Shown here: in pieces, positions 52,725 to 62,258 of the stretch
Layout: every line of letters begins with the position of its first letter
Numbering within the stretch: position 1 is the stretch's first letter
Origin: Phytophthora sp. 'mugwort'
Taxonomy: Eukaryota > Oomycota > Peronosporomycetes > Peronosporales > Peronosporaceae
Assembly (NCBI GenBank): GCA_033558025.1
Contig: JAUCEF010000002.1
Location: 2,418,001 to 2,482,000 of the forward strand
Direction: 5' to 3'
DNA length: 64,000 nucleotides
The notes under the pieces: generated by a model
Database searches by the model: none
Seen by the model: only the letters and a program-made list of their open reading frames with translations
Told to the model about the DNA's origin: nothing
Translations under genes and position numbers: made by a program

Positions 52725-53124
52725 ATGAAAGGATTCATATATTTACGATTTCGAACAAGACGATTCTATGGTCTTCATATGGGAGCTCAACCAAACCACA
52801 ACAATAATACCGCATGGTTAAGATCTGGCAAGTCGTTTCGCACAATTTATGAACATTTAAAAAAAACGGTGGGGTCGATAGTTTTAATATAAAATTGATC
52901 AGCGAACACGAGATCACGAAATGGATCGATATCTATGAGCATAAGCAAGTGGCTATAAACAATACTAAATGCATAAACAACCGCGATCATTCATTTCGAA
53001 TTGGGGAAGCGAAGCTCAATAACCTCCCAGAAAGGTACGACCCGAGGAGAAAGATTCAATGTGAATGCGGCTCGATATATAGTTGATACAATAAGGGTAA
53101 GCATTTAATGACAAAGAAGCACTA
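52725..53124 (+). pseudogene. GIY-YIG nuclease relic, copy 1
   Basis: Broken frames follow the order of a small GIY-YIG endonuclease common in large DNA viruses and PLVs. The start at 52725 is followed, after a frame change, by a block reading SSYGSSTKPQQQYRM in place of the YxGSTTQ signature. Then SFNIKLISEHEITKWI, NNTKCINN and the C-terminal zinc-binding signature IQCECGSIYS appear, and a lone His (KHLMTKKH) follows a stop. Stops and at least two frameshifts make it inactive. Such enzymes nick or cut DNA and often act as homing-type mobile genes. It is related to copy 2 at 57504-58014. Confidence 0.65.
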
Positions 53125-53154
53125 AAATTATTTAAGTGATTAAGCTAACAAATC

Positions 53155-53222
53155 TGAATTTCATGATAATTTATGAATTTCAGAAATATATTATGAATTT
53201 CACAGGATTCCTCTGAGTTTCA
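53155..53222. repeat. Four 9-bp repeats with a 20-bp period (iteron-like)
   Basis: TGAATTTCA at 53155-53163, 53174-53182 and 53194-53202, and the variant TGAGTTTCA at 53214-53222. Start-to-start spacings are 19, 20 and 20 bp, close to two helical turns. The repeats occupy the noncoding gap between the first GIY-YIG relic and the next gene. Confidence 0.8.
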
Positions 53223-53287
53223 TAATTATATTATTTTTTCTCAAAAAAAATAAGAGGCTATGTATATAGATACACCCAACTGATAAC

Positions 53288-53589
53288 ATGTCGAGCGAAC
53301 TAACTTCTGGAAAATACAAGGGCACCAAATCGAAGAAGTATAAACTTCTGATCCTGGTTATTGTCGATGGAGATTCAACCAACCTAATCTGAATATTAGT
53401 GAGGAAATCAAGACATTCCTCCACTCCAAGTATTTTAACGATGATAATTCATATATGATGACTTGGGGCAAATCTCGCGGTAAGACCCTCAAGCAGATTA
53501 GTCGAATGGAGTTGAGCTATATCGATTGGCTTCGTAAGAGTCAATTTGTTATTGAGAAGTGTCCTACACTCTTTCAAGAACTGAACTAA
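53288..53589 (+). pseudogene. Small viral protein resembling the exonuclease-X C-terminal domain
   Basis: About 100 codons in two frames. The first part (MSSELTSGKYKGTKSKKYK) is Lys-rich. After a single frameshift near 53380 the second part reads SYMMTWGKSRGKTLKQIS and YIDWLRKSQFVIEKC, ending at TAA 53587. The WGKxRGKTL..YIxWL pattern resembles the small domain at the C-terminus of some exonuclease X proteins, found alone in several large DNA viruses. The function of the free domain is unknown; nucleic-acid binding is a guess. Confidence 0.5.
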
Positions 53590-53618
53590 GCTATTGAGTT
53601 TTTTTTTTCTAAGCGGTG

Positions 53619-55314
53619 TTATAACCCCTGGAAGACATCATAGCTTAGCTCCTTCTCGCTTACCGCAAGGACCAACATATTGGTGCCCTGGCATCCAGCG
53701 TTCGTGCCCTGGACCTGAATCGCCTGCGGAACATCACGCTCCGTTAGGCGGCTAACGTCAGCAATATGAACGCGGTTAGTCAGCGACCATGCCTGGTAAT
53801 CAAGAAGACCATTCACGAGCTCAGGAGTCAGATCACCGTAATTGAAGCGATTTTCGCAATCTCGTTTGTGAAGTGGTGAAAATCATAGTCATGACTGATG
53901 TCGAAGGTTTGGTGGGAGCCAATGCGAACATTGATTGCGGATACTCGAACCAGGGTGAAGCGTACAGGGAGCCGAATCAAAAGGACTTTAAAACTCCTGT
54001 ACAGCAGCATAAGCGAAATTGCCAGTCTGCTCGGCGAAAGGGAGGATAATGACTATTTAGCATTCTTAACAGAAGCTGATAACTGTAGATCGAAAGCAGC
54101 ATTGTGTTGAGTCGATTGCTTTCCTACACCAGCTCGCTGATAGAACCATTGTGCGTAGCAATCATTAAAGCGGACCTTCTTCACAGGCTTGGAAATGATT
54201 GCCTGAGGGTTCTCAAGATGGACGAACGGTACATAAAGACGAGAAGAGGTGAAAGGCATATAAGTATCATCAATTGAAGGTTCAAGGGTATTGACGACAG
54301 CACCCAAGCAATACTGAACCCGGCAGAAGCAGCAAGGACACCAGCCATGGGATTACCAGTCGATGAAGCAGAAACCATCACAGGATAGGTATTGCCACTT
54401 TCGAGAGTAGTGCTGGTTAGAGCAATACCCTTCGATGCGTCGACAGCAAAATGGAAGTACCCTGGTTGACACGGAAGCGTAGGCGGATCTGAGGGTTCGC
54501 CATGAGGTCTAGCTCCTTGAAAATGGGATGTAGATCAGTTAACTTGATCTTGGGCATGTAGTTCCACGTTCCCATGATCGTGTTAGCAGTAGCAGCACCA
54601 GCTACGAAGTCACCACGCGCCAATTGATTTGAGATTCTAGTAGAAGCTGCAGCCGCACCAAGTGAAGGCTACGACGTAGAGAAATCAGATCTAGCGTTAA
54701 GAGGGTTCGACAACAGACGCTTTACAAGACCATCATTAACGGTAGAGGCACCACCAGATGGGCCAATAGTAGCAAACGAAGATAAGAAGGCAGTAATATT
54801 AGTGTAACCATCTCCCGTTGTAGATGATGTAGCAGAACTATACAAAGCTGACTGAGCGCCATCCGGATAAAGGAACGACTCAGCTCCATGCTTCTCAACA
54901 TACTGAGGACTGTAGCTTGTTTGACTCGGATATTGTTCCAAAACAGCTTGCAGTCAGCCATACTCACAACGGTCTTCCCGTTGACTTCAAGCGACATGCT
55001 ATCGATTACATTCCAGTTACCGCATTTAAGCGTAGAACAGAAGCGGTTAGCTGGTAGAGTCTGGGCAGTACTACCATTCTTCATCGAGACGTTTTTTTGT
55101 ATGGTAGCACGATATAGGCATCGCGAAGACAAGCGAATCCTTCACTCCCATTCAGCTGGGCAGTAGCATTAATAGTAATGACACCACTCTGATACGATCC
55201 CTAATTGAGATAGATTAGGAAGGGCACTCGCTTACCGGAAGATGCCTTGATCTCCGGGTCGCTCTTGAGCGAGCTCTGGTACAAATATTGGTCGGATAGT
55301 TGAGTTTCACTCAT
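53619..55314 (-). pseudogene. Major capsid protein (double jelly roll), decayed
   Basis: Minus-strand pieces in changing frames make up one capsid gene of roughly 560 codons. The start MSETQLSDQYLYQSSLKSD is at 55314. An in-frame TAG at 55203 and a TGA at 55083 follow the conserved YIVLPYKK strand. The next frame carries NWNVIDSMSLEVNGKT and CKLFWNNIR, recognisable PLV capsid blocks. Further pieces read GTWNYMPKIKLTDLHP, RLRFRVNQGT, KVRFNDCYAQWFYQ, FDISHDYDFHHFTNEI and TNAGCQGTNMLVL near the C-terminus. At least five frame changes occur. This protein forms the trimeric capsomers of the icosahedral shell. The copy cannot make an intact product. Confidence 0.78.
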
Positions 55315-55327
55315 CGTTGAAATCTAT

Positions 55328-55741
55328 ATGGATTCTAATATACTTTCATCGAAATTAAATATTATGGCTTATCTCATTAAGCTAATCACGAGCGATCATG
55401 ATCTAATTGAACTGGCGGATCGATTAGGAGTCCCCCTGGATAATATATTCGAATCGAGTGAAATAACGAATCCACTCCCCCAAAAAGGTACGTACTTGGA
55501 GTTATTGAGGCCTCCTAACCTTGATGTAGGACAGTGGCAAGCCGTACATGATGGTGCATCTTTCGACTCGATGGGAGAAGCAGCTCCGACAAAGTACGGA
55601 ATTAATAAATATAACCTAAACAATACCAAGGGGTATACGGAGATTATTGTGGAATGGTGCATGCTCTTCCTGTATTGCAAACAAAAGCATAAGATGCATC
55701 TCTTAAATAGATTCAAAGATCTGACTCTAACCATTCTTTAG
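55328..55741 (+). CDS. Adenain-like capsid maturation cysteine protease, altered active site
   Basis: An intact 137-residue frame. The core block VGQWQAVHDGASFDSMGEAAP followed by EWCMLFLYCKQK has the layout of PLV/adenovirus-type cysteine proteases, with the catalytic Cys in the WC-LF block and the acidic residue in FDS. The usual His before the first Trp (G-H-W) is Gln here, and the residues before the Cys that form the oxyanion hole are changed, so activity is doubtful. Such proteases cut capsid precursors at GG-type sites; a matching NGGGMHG lies in the neighbouring core protein. Divergent from the capsid gene with 13 bp between starts. TCTATATG overlaps its start. Confidence 0.6.
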   Translation: MDSNILSSKLNIMAYLIKLITSDHDLIELADRLGVPLDNIFESSEITNPLPQKGTYLELLRPPNLDVGQWQAVHDGASFDSMGEAAPTKYGINKYNLNNTKGYTEIIVEWCMLFLYCKQKHKMHLLNRFKDLTLTIL

Positions 55742-55752
55742 CATTTAAAATC

Positions 55753-56507
55753 ATGGTCAAAGATTTAGCAGTTTCAGCCATCCATCCCTGAGTCTAAGCT
55801 CAAGAGACATTCAAGTCTGGTACTCTTTCATTAACTAAAGATGATTTGAGTGGTTCTGGTGCTACGCTTCATCTTCATCCTGAATGTACGCTAAAGCTCT
55901 TCGAGCTCACAAAACTGGTAAAGGGTGCGTTTGTCAATCACGAATAAAGAGATTGGATATCCTTTCAAACATATGAACGGAGGGGGTATGCATGGAGCCA
56001 ATATTTGGTCTAAGATGTGGAGCGTTATCAAATCCGCGTATCGCTTCGCTAAGGACTCTGGCATCCTTAGCAAAGCAGCAGATGTAGCTGTTCCCGCTCT
56101 CGCAACCGCACTTGGTGCTCCCCAAGGGGCTATCCCAGCGAGAGCTGCTATCCGCTCAATGACGGGTATCGGGGTTTATGATAGCGATAAGGAAGGAGGA
56201 TGCCTAACTATGAGTGATGTAAAGAAGGGGGCCAAACGTACGCTCGCTTACACAAAGTTCAGGGGAATTATTACTGATGCTGTCGATGCCGGAGAGAAGT
56301 TCTGCTTTCCAAGGCTACCGAACCTGAACATGGGGACCTCATCAATTTCTTCGAGGTGAGGCTCGCCGTCGATATGGAGTAGGTGTTGGCAAACCAAAGC
56401 CAAAGGCTAAGAGATTTGCAAAATGTTCTCAGGAAGCTCGCGATCATATGGCTAAGCTCCGTGCCATGAAGAAGAAGCCTATGCAAGCGGGGAGCTTTAG
56501 ATTGTAA
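55753..56507 (+). pseudogene. Minor core protein of the pVI/pX type with GG cleavage sites
   Basis: Plus-strand pieces start at ATG 55753 (MVKDLAVSAIHP, then a stop), followed by SGTLSLTKDDLSGSGATLHLH. After a frame change a basic KALRAHKTGKG-like segment appears. The longest piece, to 56359, has NGGGMHGANIWSKMWSVIK, SGILSKAADVAVPALATALG, AIPARAAIRSMTGIGVY, KEGGCLTMSDVKKGAKRTL and a final frame with KKKPMQAGSFRL. The NGGG-MHG and KEGG-CL sites look like adenain-type cleavage sites. The amphipathic helix and basic tail fit DNA-binding or membrane-lytic core proteins of these viruses. At least three frame breaks. Confidence 0.62.
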
Positions 56508-56529
56508 CCTCCGCCTCATTACGCTAAAA

Positions 56530-57440
56530 AAGAAACAAGCAATGGCTTTATTTTGTTTTTTGTCAAACAAAAGCATGATCGAGACCGAAGTGTCTCGATA
56601 CTTAACATTCTGATCAGTCTGGTTGTAAATGGAGATCGTAATCGTCGTACGAGCACCGTTGTGACAGTTCATCCAAGCATATTGACTCGGTTTATAGCTA
56701 ATTAGCTGTCCAACCGATGCATCACCTGGATCGAATGCACTCAGAATATCGCCACTCGCAACGTATTCATTCTTAATGAGATCGCATAGTACGATGTATG
56801 AACTCGTAAGATGGATCTGAGGGATCATGTTCGAAAGTTGAGCGCTTGCAACCGTTGCAGGGGACGATGGATATGTTCCAATAGTCAATCCAACAACCTT
56901 TCTAAACTCAGCATTATCGAAGATCAGGAGCGGAACGCGCGTAGTAGTAGGCAAACCAGAACCGCCGAAGCAATATAGATCAGTAGTAGGTCTAGTCTAG
57001 GTACCTCCAACGGTAGGTAGAGTCGTTGGTGTAGCGATGAAATCAAACTGAGCAGCATAATATACGCTATTTTCCGATAATTGGATGTAAAGACATTTTT
57101 TCCAGATGGATCAATGAGATAGGCGCCAGCATCAACGAGAGCAGTCTGGATGCTTCGATTGATATCGGCGTACGTGTAAATACCATCTGAGAGATTAAAC
57201 TCACAATGGATGTTGTAACACCCGTAGGTACTTCGATTTCGAAAGTGTTGTTCCAGACCTGGGCGCATCGATATTGTATTCGGAGCTGTACATGCTGATC
57301 GATTGAACGGCGCAAACAACATCGCGAGAAAATCGGCAGCAGAACCCGGGAAACTGTATCGCCAAGTTGAATTGTACCCATCTTGAACGAGGTTCGTGGA
57401 ATCGAGCTTGATAAAACTCGCACACACTGTAAGCTATATT
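56530..57440 (-). pseudogene. Minor capsid (penton) protein, single jelly roll, decayed
   Basis: Minus-strand frames alternate over about 300 codons. One gives SFIKLDSTNLVQDGYNSTWR and YSFPGSA; another continues VQSISMYSSEYNIDA. Next come YNIHCEFNLSDGIYTYADIN, VDAGAYLIDPSGKNVF, RVPLLIFDNAEFRKVVGLT, IPQIHLTSSYIVLCDLIKNE, SYKPSQYAWMNCHNG and ISIYNQTDQNVKYRDTSVSI. The order and the strand-rich blocks match the penton-type minor capsid protein that partners the PLV major capsid protein. The last frame runs through without a stop into the reverse complement of the core gene, a sign of a frame shift in its terminal poly-A/T run. Confidence 0.7.
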
Positions 57441-57486
57441 CATCCGATCATATTTAAGCGATAAGCGCTAATAAATATAATAACTT

Positions 57487-57493
57487 TATATAG
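57487..57493 (+). promoter_or_regulatory. TATATAG box before GIY-YIG copy 2
   Basis: TATATAG 10 nt upstream of the ATG at 57504. The same heptamer on the coding strand precedes other element genes (58720, 63620 and 63967). Confidence 0.5.
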
Positions 57494-57503
57494 GTATAAT
57501 TGG

Positions 57504-58014
57504 ATGTGTATATAAGATTGCCAATGCAAATGAGAACATCGTGTACATTGGCTCGACTACACAGAATTTTTCCACTTGTTGGGCTGAACATAAATATAAT
57601 ATAATCGATGAACGAGTAGGTTGCTCAATTTACCAATACTTTGAACCCCAGGGTATTGAAAATTTTCAAATTGAAAAGATCAGTGAGCATGAATCACTGA
57701 CCGGCGACAGTTACGTGAGTTTGAGCAATTAGCAATTGATAGAACCTGACACGCGGTTAATTTCCAAAGGGCTTAAACAGACAGAAGATCAGTTTCAAGA
57801 ACAAAAGCGCGCCCACAACAGACTCCAATATGAGAATAGAGAGCAGCGCATTATGTTTCAGAAGCGGTACTACAATGATAATAAAGAAGCTATTAAACAA
57901 AGCATGTCGAAGAGACTCGAATGTGAATGTGGTGACAATGTCAGGTGGATTGAGAGGAATAAGCATTACGCAACACGGAAGCATCGACGCTGGCTTACCG
58001 ATCAACAAGCTTAA
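57504..58014 (+). pseudogene. GIY-YIG nuclease relic, copy 2
   Basis: About 165 codons. The ATG at 57504 is out of frame by a small indel with the main body, which from 57508 reads VYKIANANENIVYIGSTTQ, the GIY-YIG signature. The next block FSTCWAEHK has Cys where the catalytic Arg is expected (TGT for CGT). An in-frame TAG sits at 57730. The rest is a charged helix (QKRYYNDNKEAIKQSMSKR) and the zinc-binding end LECECGDNVRW with a His-rich tail. Loss of the start, of the Arg and of the frame means no activity. Related to copy 1 at 52725. Confidence 0.75.
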
Positions 58015-58125
58015 AAATCAGCTGGATTGATTACTTCATTAAAGTTATATCGTGGTTGACTTTTCACGCTGTCTACAAGTAAGATTTAACCTCTGCTCGT
58101 GATATTGCTTTATTATAGGCAGTCA

Positions 58126-58696
58126 TTATTTTTTGTCGTCTATGGCATTAATATTGAAGTCACGGACAATCATTTGCAAGTCCCTTTTACTATTTGCTCG
58201 TAGAATAGCAACAATTTCGCTGTTCAATCGTATCATCTTATCAGTTGCAAAATAGCTGTGTCTTAGGAGTATGGTACTCAACTTGAAGTGTTTTCCACGA
58301 GTATAATACTGGGAAAAGATATTCTTCTGGAGTAGCTTATCGTTACGGTATCGTCTATGATAACAAGCTCGGGTTTGTTAGAGCTCATGGGTGTATGACG
58401 TACTTGATCAACCCTCGGCGGCGTATCGGAGTCAGCGAAAGTGATGAAGTCTTCAAGCTTGTCGCGGAGATACTCATACAGCTCCTGGTGAGGAATACGG
58501 ACAATGATCGTTAAATGAGCAAATACGTGAGGGGAATGTTTAAGAATAAACATATAAAGATTGTTTTTTCCACTGAAAGAGGGGCCAAGGACGATCGTTC
58601 TAAATAGCTTTTTAATGTCAAGCACAGGATATCACCCGTACCAGCTGTCTTGTACTTCTTACTTCATGAAGCACCGAAGTCTGGAATACCGCTCAT
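58126..58696 (-). pseudogene. A32-type (FtsK/HerA) genome-packaging ATPase, decayed
   Basis: Start MSGIPDFGAS at 58696, then a TGA. After a frame change, FRTIVLGPSFSGKNNLYMFI holds the Walker A loop (Asn instead of the usual Thr/Ser after SGK). PELVIIDDTV is Walker B. A last frameshift within about 20 nt leads into a final frame reading RGKHFKLSTILLRHSYFA and RANSKRDLQMIVRDF, ending at TAA 58128. Length, motif spacing and the closing motif fit the packaging ATPase that pumps DNA into the capsid in PLVs and nucleocytoplasmic viruses. Stop, frameshifts and the Walker A change indicate loss of function. Confidence 0.8.
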
Positions 58697-58718
58697 GTCG
58701 TGTCTTTAATCGCTGAGT

Positions 58719-58726
58719 CTATATAG
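58719..58726. promoter_or_regulatory. Palindromic CTATATAG between divergent ATPase and fibre genes
   Basis: CTATATAG reads the same on both strands. It gives a TATATAG box 17 nt before the fibre ATG (58744) and 22 nt before the ATPase ATG (58696). Confidence 0.5.
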
Positions 58727-58743
58727 CTCGAGATAAAACAAAC

Positions 58744-60573
58744 ATGAGTTCTGTTTTTTCATATCCTCAACCAATATTCATATCACCGATCTAGAATCTA
58801 GCATTCTATCTAAATTGGATGCCAGTGGTTATCTAACTTACCAATATGCGCAGACTTTATACCTTGCTAAAAATGATTATCGCGTGACTTATATATCAGG
58901 CGTTACTCCTGCACCGGCAACACAGGGTATAGCTCTCGTGCCAGGTAATAATAGCGATATAAGCGGTACTGATATACTATCTTGTGCAAGCTTGTTTGTA
59001 AATGGATCCAGCGTTTCCGCACCTCCTTCATACATATTGGGCATTACGCCCGGCTCAGCCTCTCCGAATAAAGCACTCGTATTGGATGGCGGCGTGTCCG
59101 CTGCTCAACTGAGCGGTACGCTACTAACCACGGCTCAGCCTAATATCAATTCAGTTGGTACTCTTACATCACTGAGCGTCAACGGTTCTTTGACCATATC
59201 TGGTCATCAAGAGTACTCTCTATTACTGGAGCATCCTCATATATCGATTCGTCATCGTACAGACTCAGTGGAGTAGTTATTGACCTAAGCGTACTCAACG
59301 GTGGATACGGTGTTCGCTCACCAACAAAGCTTTGATATCAGATTCGTTCAACGTGATACGCGTTCCACTTGGTGTAACTGGCTCAGGTTGCATCGCTTTT
59401 TACGGGAATACTCCAAACAAGGAAATAGTATATCTCTTTCGTGATCTCGACGATGAGGGACTCACCATCGGGACCCGAGCATCTACTATTCAGAAACGCC
59501 ACTACTTCACCTTGTGGGTGGGTACGATCAATCGGGAGTAGTTGGCACAAGCTCTGCTGAATACAAAGAGATTGTTCATTCAGTGCTCAAGCTCGTTGGC
59601 TTTGCTACTAATTATCAATCCGGTTGGTTGCACAGCTGTCTATTGGGATTACAGGCCTGGGGTGGGAATGCCGGAACTCAATTTTACAGTCGCTCTCAAT
59701 ATCGTATCAGGATCTTCGACGACGAGCGCTTTCGCATCATCAAACAATCTGTTACTTCTTAACGATGGGAGAGCATGCCAAATTCTACAACTCCATCGGG
59801 TTCATACCAGCTGACCATAAATGGTTTAAGTGCATATAATGGAGCCTATATCGTCGGTGGATCTACTATGCTCCACCTATATAACAATATATCACCATCC
59901 ACTGGTAGGACAAGCATCCTATCGATGGTACTAGGTTTTCAAGTTGGGAATTATCCACTGGCGAGACAGCTCATAGCAGCGCAGCAGATAGCATGTACTG
60001 GTATAGTAATGGAGCAACAAGGATGATACTAACTTCTACTAGGCGCCTCGGAATTGGTACTACGAGCCCTTCGAGTTATTGCACATCGCATTTTCAAATT
60101 CGTTCAATTTTGGTATGGCGGTAGTACTGTATATCGACTCAGAACTGACAACGGAGTTACAGAAAGCGCTCTCGGTCCGATCGTCTACAACGTCTCTCCT
60201 GTCTTCTCGGGTTACATTTCGTCCCGAGCGATGGCAATGACCTCTGATCGACGACTCAAGCGAAATATTAAAAGTGCTCCTCTCGATCGCATCGGGCGTC
60301 TCTACGACAACGTTGATGTAGTTCTGTATGATTGGATTGAGTCTGAAAATCGACCAGGGCAGGAAGTAGGGTCGTTAGCTGAAAATCTTGTTTCGGCTAA
60401 ATTATTTGACCAGTGTCTTCTATCAAGACGATATCGAAGAGGGAGAAGATCCGTCGCTCGAACCAGCAAAGCAACAGTTGAACGTTGAGTACAGTAGGAT
60501 TGCAGTATATAACATGAAGATGGTTCAACACCTCCTCGATGAGATTGAAAAAATTAAAAAATCGTCTAGTTAA
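58744..60573 (+). pseudogene. Fibre-like protein with C-terminal S74 self-processing chaperone, decayed
   Basis: A long gene of about 600 codons in many frames. After a short start frame, 58815-59276 gives ILSKLDASGYLTYQYAQTLY and repeated Gly/Ser/Thr-rich beta-strand sequence (QLSGTLLTTAQPNINSVGTL) typical of phage-like tail fibre shafts. Later pieces repeat this style to about 60180. The C-terminus is a peptidase_S74 domain: AMTSDRRLKRNIKSAPLDRI with the catalytic Ser and Lys of the self-cleaving dyad, then NVDVVLYDWIES, a frame change, and a helical end VEYSRIAVYNMKMVQHLLDE. S74 chaperones trimerise fibres and cut themselves off. Likely the receptor-binding fibre. Many frameshifts. Confidence 0.75.
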
Positions 60574-60576
60574 TAT

Positions 60577-60816
60577 ATGATCATGGGCTGTAGACCGAGG
60601 CTTAAAACGAATGTAACTACGGATGATCCAAAGCAAATTGTAGGGTCGACCATCCTACACGCTGACAAAATCATTGTTCTTGGGGATAGCGTTTTTCTCC
60701 CCACACAGAGTCCTGATTGGGAGTCTGCAATACTTGAGATCAGTATAAGCGACAAAAAATTAACATTTATCGAGGGTATCGAAATAGACTCGTGCGGAAT
60801 GGTCTTGTTTAAATAG
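60577..60816 (+). CDS. Small viral-element protein of unknown function
   Basis: An intact 79-residue frame that begins 3 nt after the fibre stop codon, on the same strand. It reads as a small beta-rich protein (TILHADKIIVLGDSVFLP, ILEISISDKKLTFIEGIE). No family recognised. Tight spacing suggests expression with the fibre gene, perhaps as a fibre accessory, which is inference. It is one of the few undamaged frames in the element. Confidence 0.5.
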   Translation: MIMGCRPRLKTNVTTDDPKQIVGSTILHADKIIVLGDSVFLPTQSPDWESAILEISISDKKLTFIEGIEIDSCGMVLFK

Positions 60817-60860
60817 CGACACGCGGGGCGTGGGGTCGCTGACCCGCGAGGCTTAACAGC

Positions 60861-61118
60861 TTAAACGTCTTCATAGTTTTTGCTTTTATTCTTTGATTGG
60901 TAAGCCCACATGCGTCCTCCCTCAGTCTGAGTCGATACGTCCACCTTCTTGTTAGTTTTATCTAAATCTGTTGCCCAAACCGCTGCCTGTGTCTTCTGAG
61001 GTCGATCATGGATGATTAGATTCTTCATGATAGCTTTTAGCTCAGCAACCTTGAGATCAGAATTATTGCCATAGCTACCAGCTGAGCTCGAAATGATGCG
61101 GGGATTAAAGAAGAACAT
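60861..61118 (-). CDS. Small viral-element protein with a TQT motif
   Basis: An intact 85-residue frame starting MFFFNPRIISSSAGSYG. It contains AAVWATDLDKTNKKVDVSTQTEGG and ends in a Lys/Asn-rich tail. The block WATDL....K..STQTE is shared with the protein starting at 63606 (WATDI....K.STESTQTD). STQT resembles the TQT core bound by LC8-type dynein light chains. No enzyme motif, signal peptide or membrane helix. Function unknown. Confidence 0.5.
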   Translation of the reverse strand: MFFFNPRIISSSAGSYGNNSDLKVAELKAIMKNLIIHDRPQKTQAAVWATDLDKTNKKVDVSTQTEGGRMWAYQSKNKSKNYEDV

Positions 61119-61125
61119 GCTTGAT

Positions 61126-62134
61126 TTATAGTAGGCGCGTTATAATTTCCTTAAACTCTTTATCATCAATCAATCGACTGCTATACATATCCACAGTGAG
61201 CGATTTCAGCTGTTTGATGATGCTTGGATTATCGTTTCCTAAGTCAAGCTCGCCCTTTAGCCTATCATACTCAGCTCGAAGGGTCTCAAGTGGATCCGCG
61301 AGCTTGTCGTGGAAATTATACTGGCGATGTGTGATGACAAGAATCTCCTTAAACATTTTTTGTCGACGATACTGAGCTTATCGTAAGCAGCTTGATCAAT
61401 GTGCTGCTTATACACAAGGGTCCTGACCATAGCTTGGAGACTATCGCTGATATTGCATTTAGGTCCGCACTTCCTTCGATTTGGTTGTACAATCACGAGT
61501 GTCTTTGCATCCAGATCATGTAAACGTATGTACTTGCTACCAAGCTGACGATATATGTACGCGCTTGGAGTTGCTAAGCCCTGGATCTCATTGAGATTGT
61601 AAGTACGACCCCGTCAAGCTACTCCATCCAGTGGAGTTACACCCCCGTCTCTTAGGCGACGTCCCTCTAATTTAAGGAGAGCGTCAGAATATCGCTTAGG
61701 TTTAGAATTATATACTGACTTCGTAACTCTCATCGCTGATTGAGCGGCCTTCAGAGCTGATCTTAATGATTTAAAATTTGAACCTCTCAAAGCGTCCTTA
61801 GCGGCTTTGTATCGCTTCTGAGCTCGCCATATGGTTGGAAAGCTGCCTCGGCCTCGTCGTGAAGCTTCTGTAATTCATCTGGTCCCTCAACATATTCCTC
61901 TGTACTTTGAAGTTTGATGTCTTGAACGCTACCTAACATAGCTTCATTTAGAATTTTAAAATTTTCATCAAGGTTTGCTTGCCTTTGTTTATCAAGTTCC
62001 TTCTCCTTCACCAGTTTGGCTGCTGCTTTATCGTTTGATGGGAATTCATATTCAACTCCGGAAAGGTAACGATCTAATTCTTCAAAGTAGTTCAATAACG
62101 ATGTGAAAGTATCCATCCACTGGATGGTCTTCAT
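61126..62134 (-). pseudogene. Unassigned viral-element protein, about 330 codons, broken
   Basis: Three consecutive minus-strand frames form one colinear gene. At 62134-61787 there is a charged coiled-coil region (LNYFEELDRYLSGVEYEF, KAAAKLVKEKELDKQRQ). After a frame change come SLRSALKAAQSAMRVTKSVY and GVTPLDGVA, a stop near 61620, and TYNLNEIQGLATPSAYIYR with QLGSKYIRLHDLDAKTLVIV. A last frame change leads to LVITHRQYNFHDKLADPLE and the end KEFKEIITRLL. The family is not recognised; a structural or scaffold role is suggested only by the coiled coil. Confidence 0.5.
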
Positions 62135-62258
62135 GAGATCAGATCAATCATTCATTACCAGTTACTTGCTTATTTTTTCTATTTCTGATATTTAATGGAC
62201 GAGTGGGTGCTGGCTCACCGAAATAATAATCCGAATGAGGTTTTAACCCATTTTAGTA

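Noticed and set aside
56271..56529. Extension of the penton frame past 56530
   Set aside because: The frame runs antisense through the core protein gene, and the family blocks end before the poly-A/T run near 56540, so the extension is an artefact of a frame shift.
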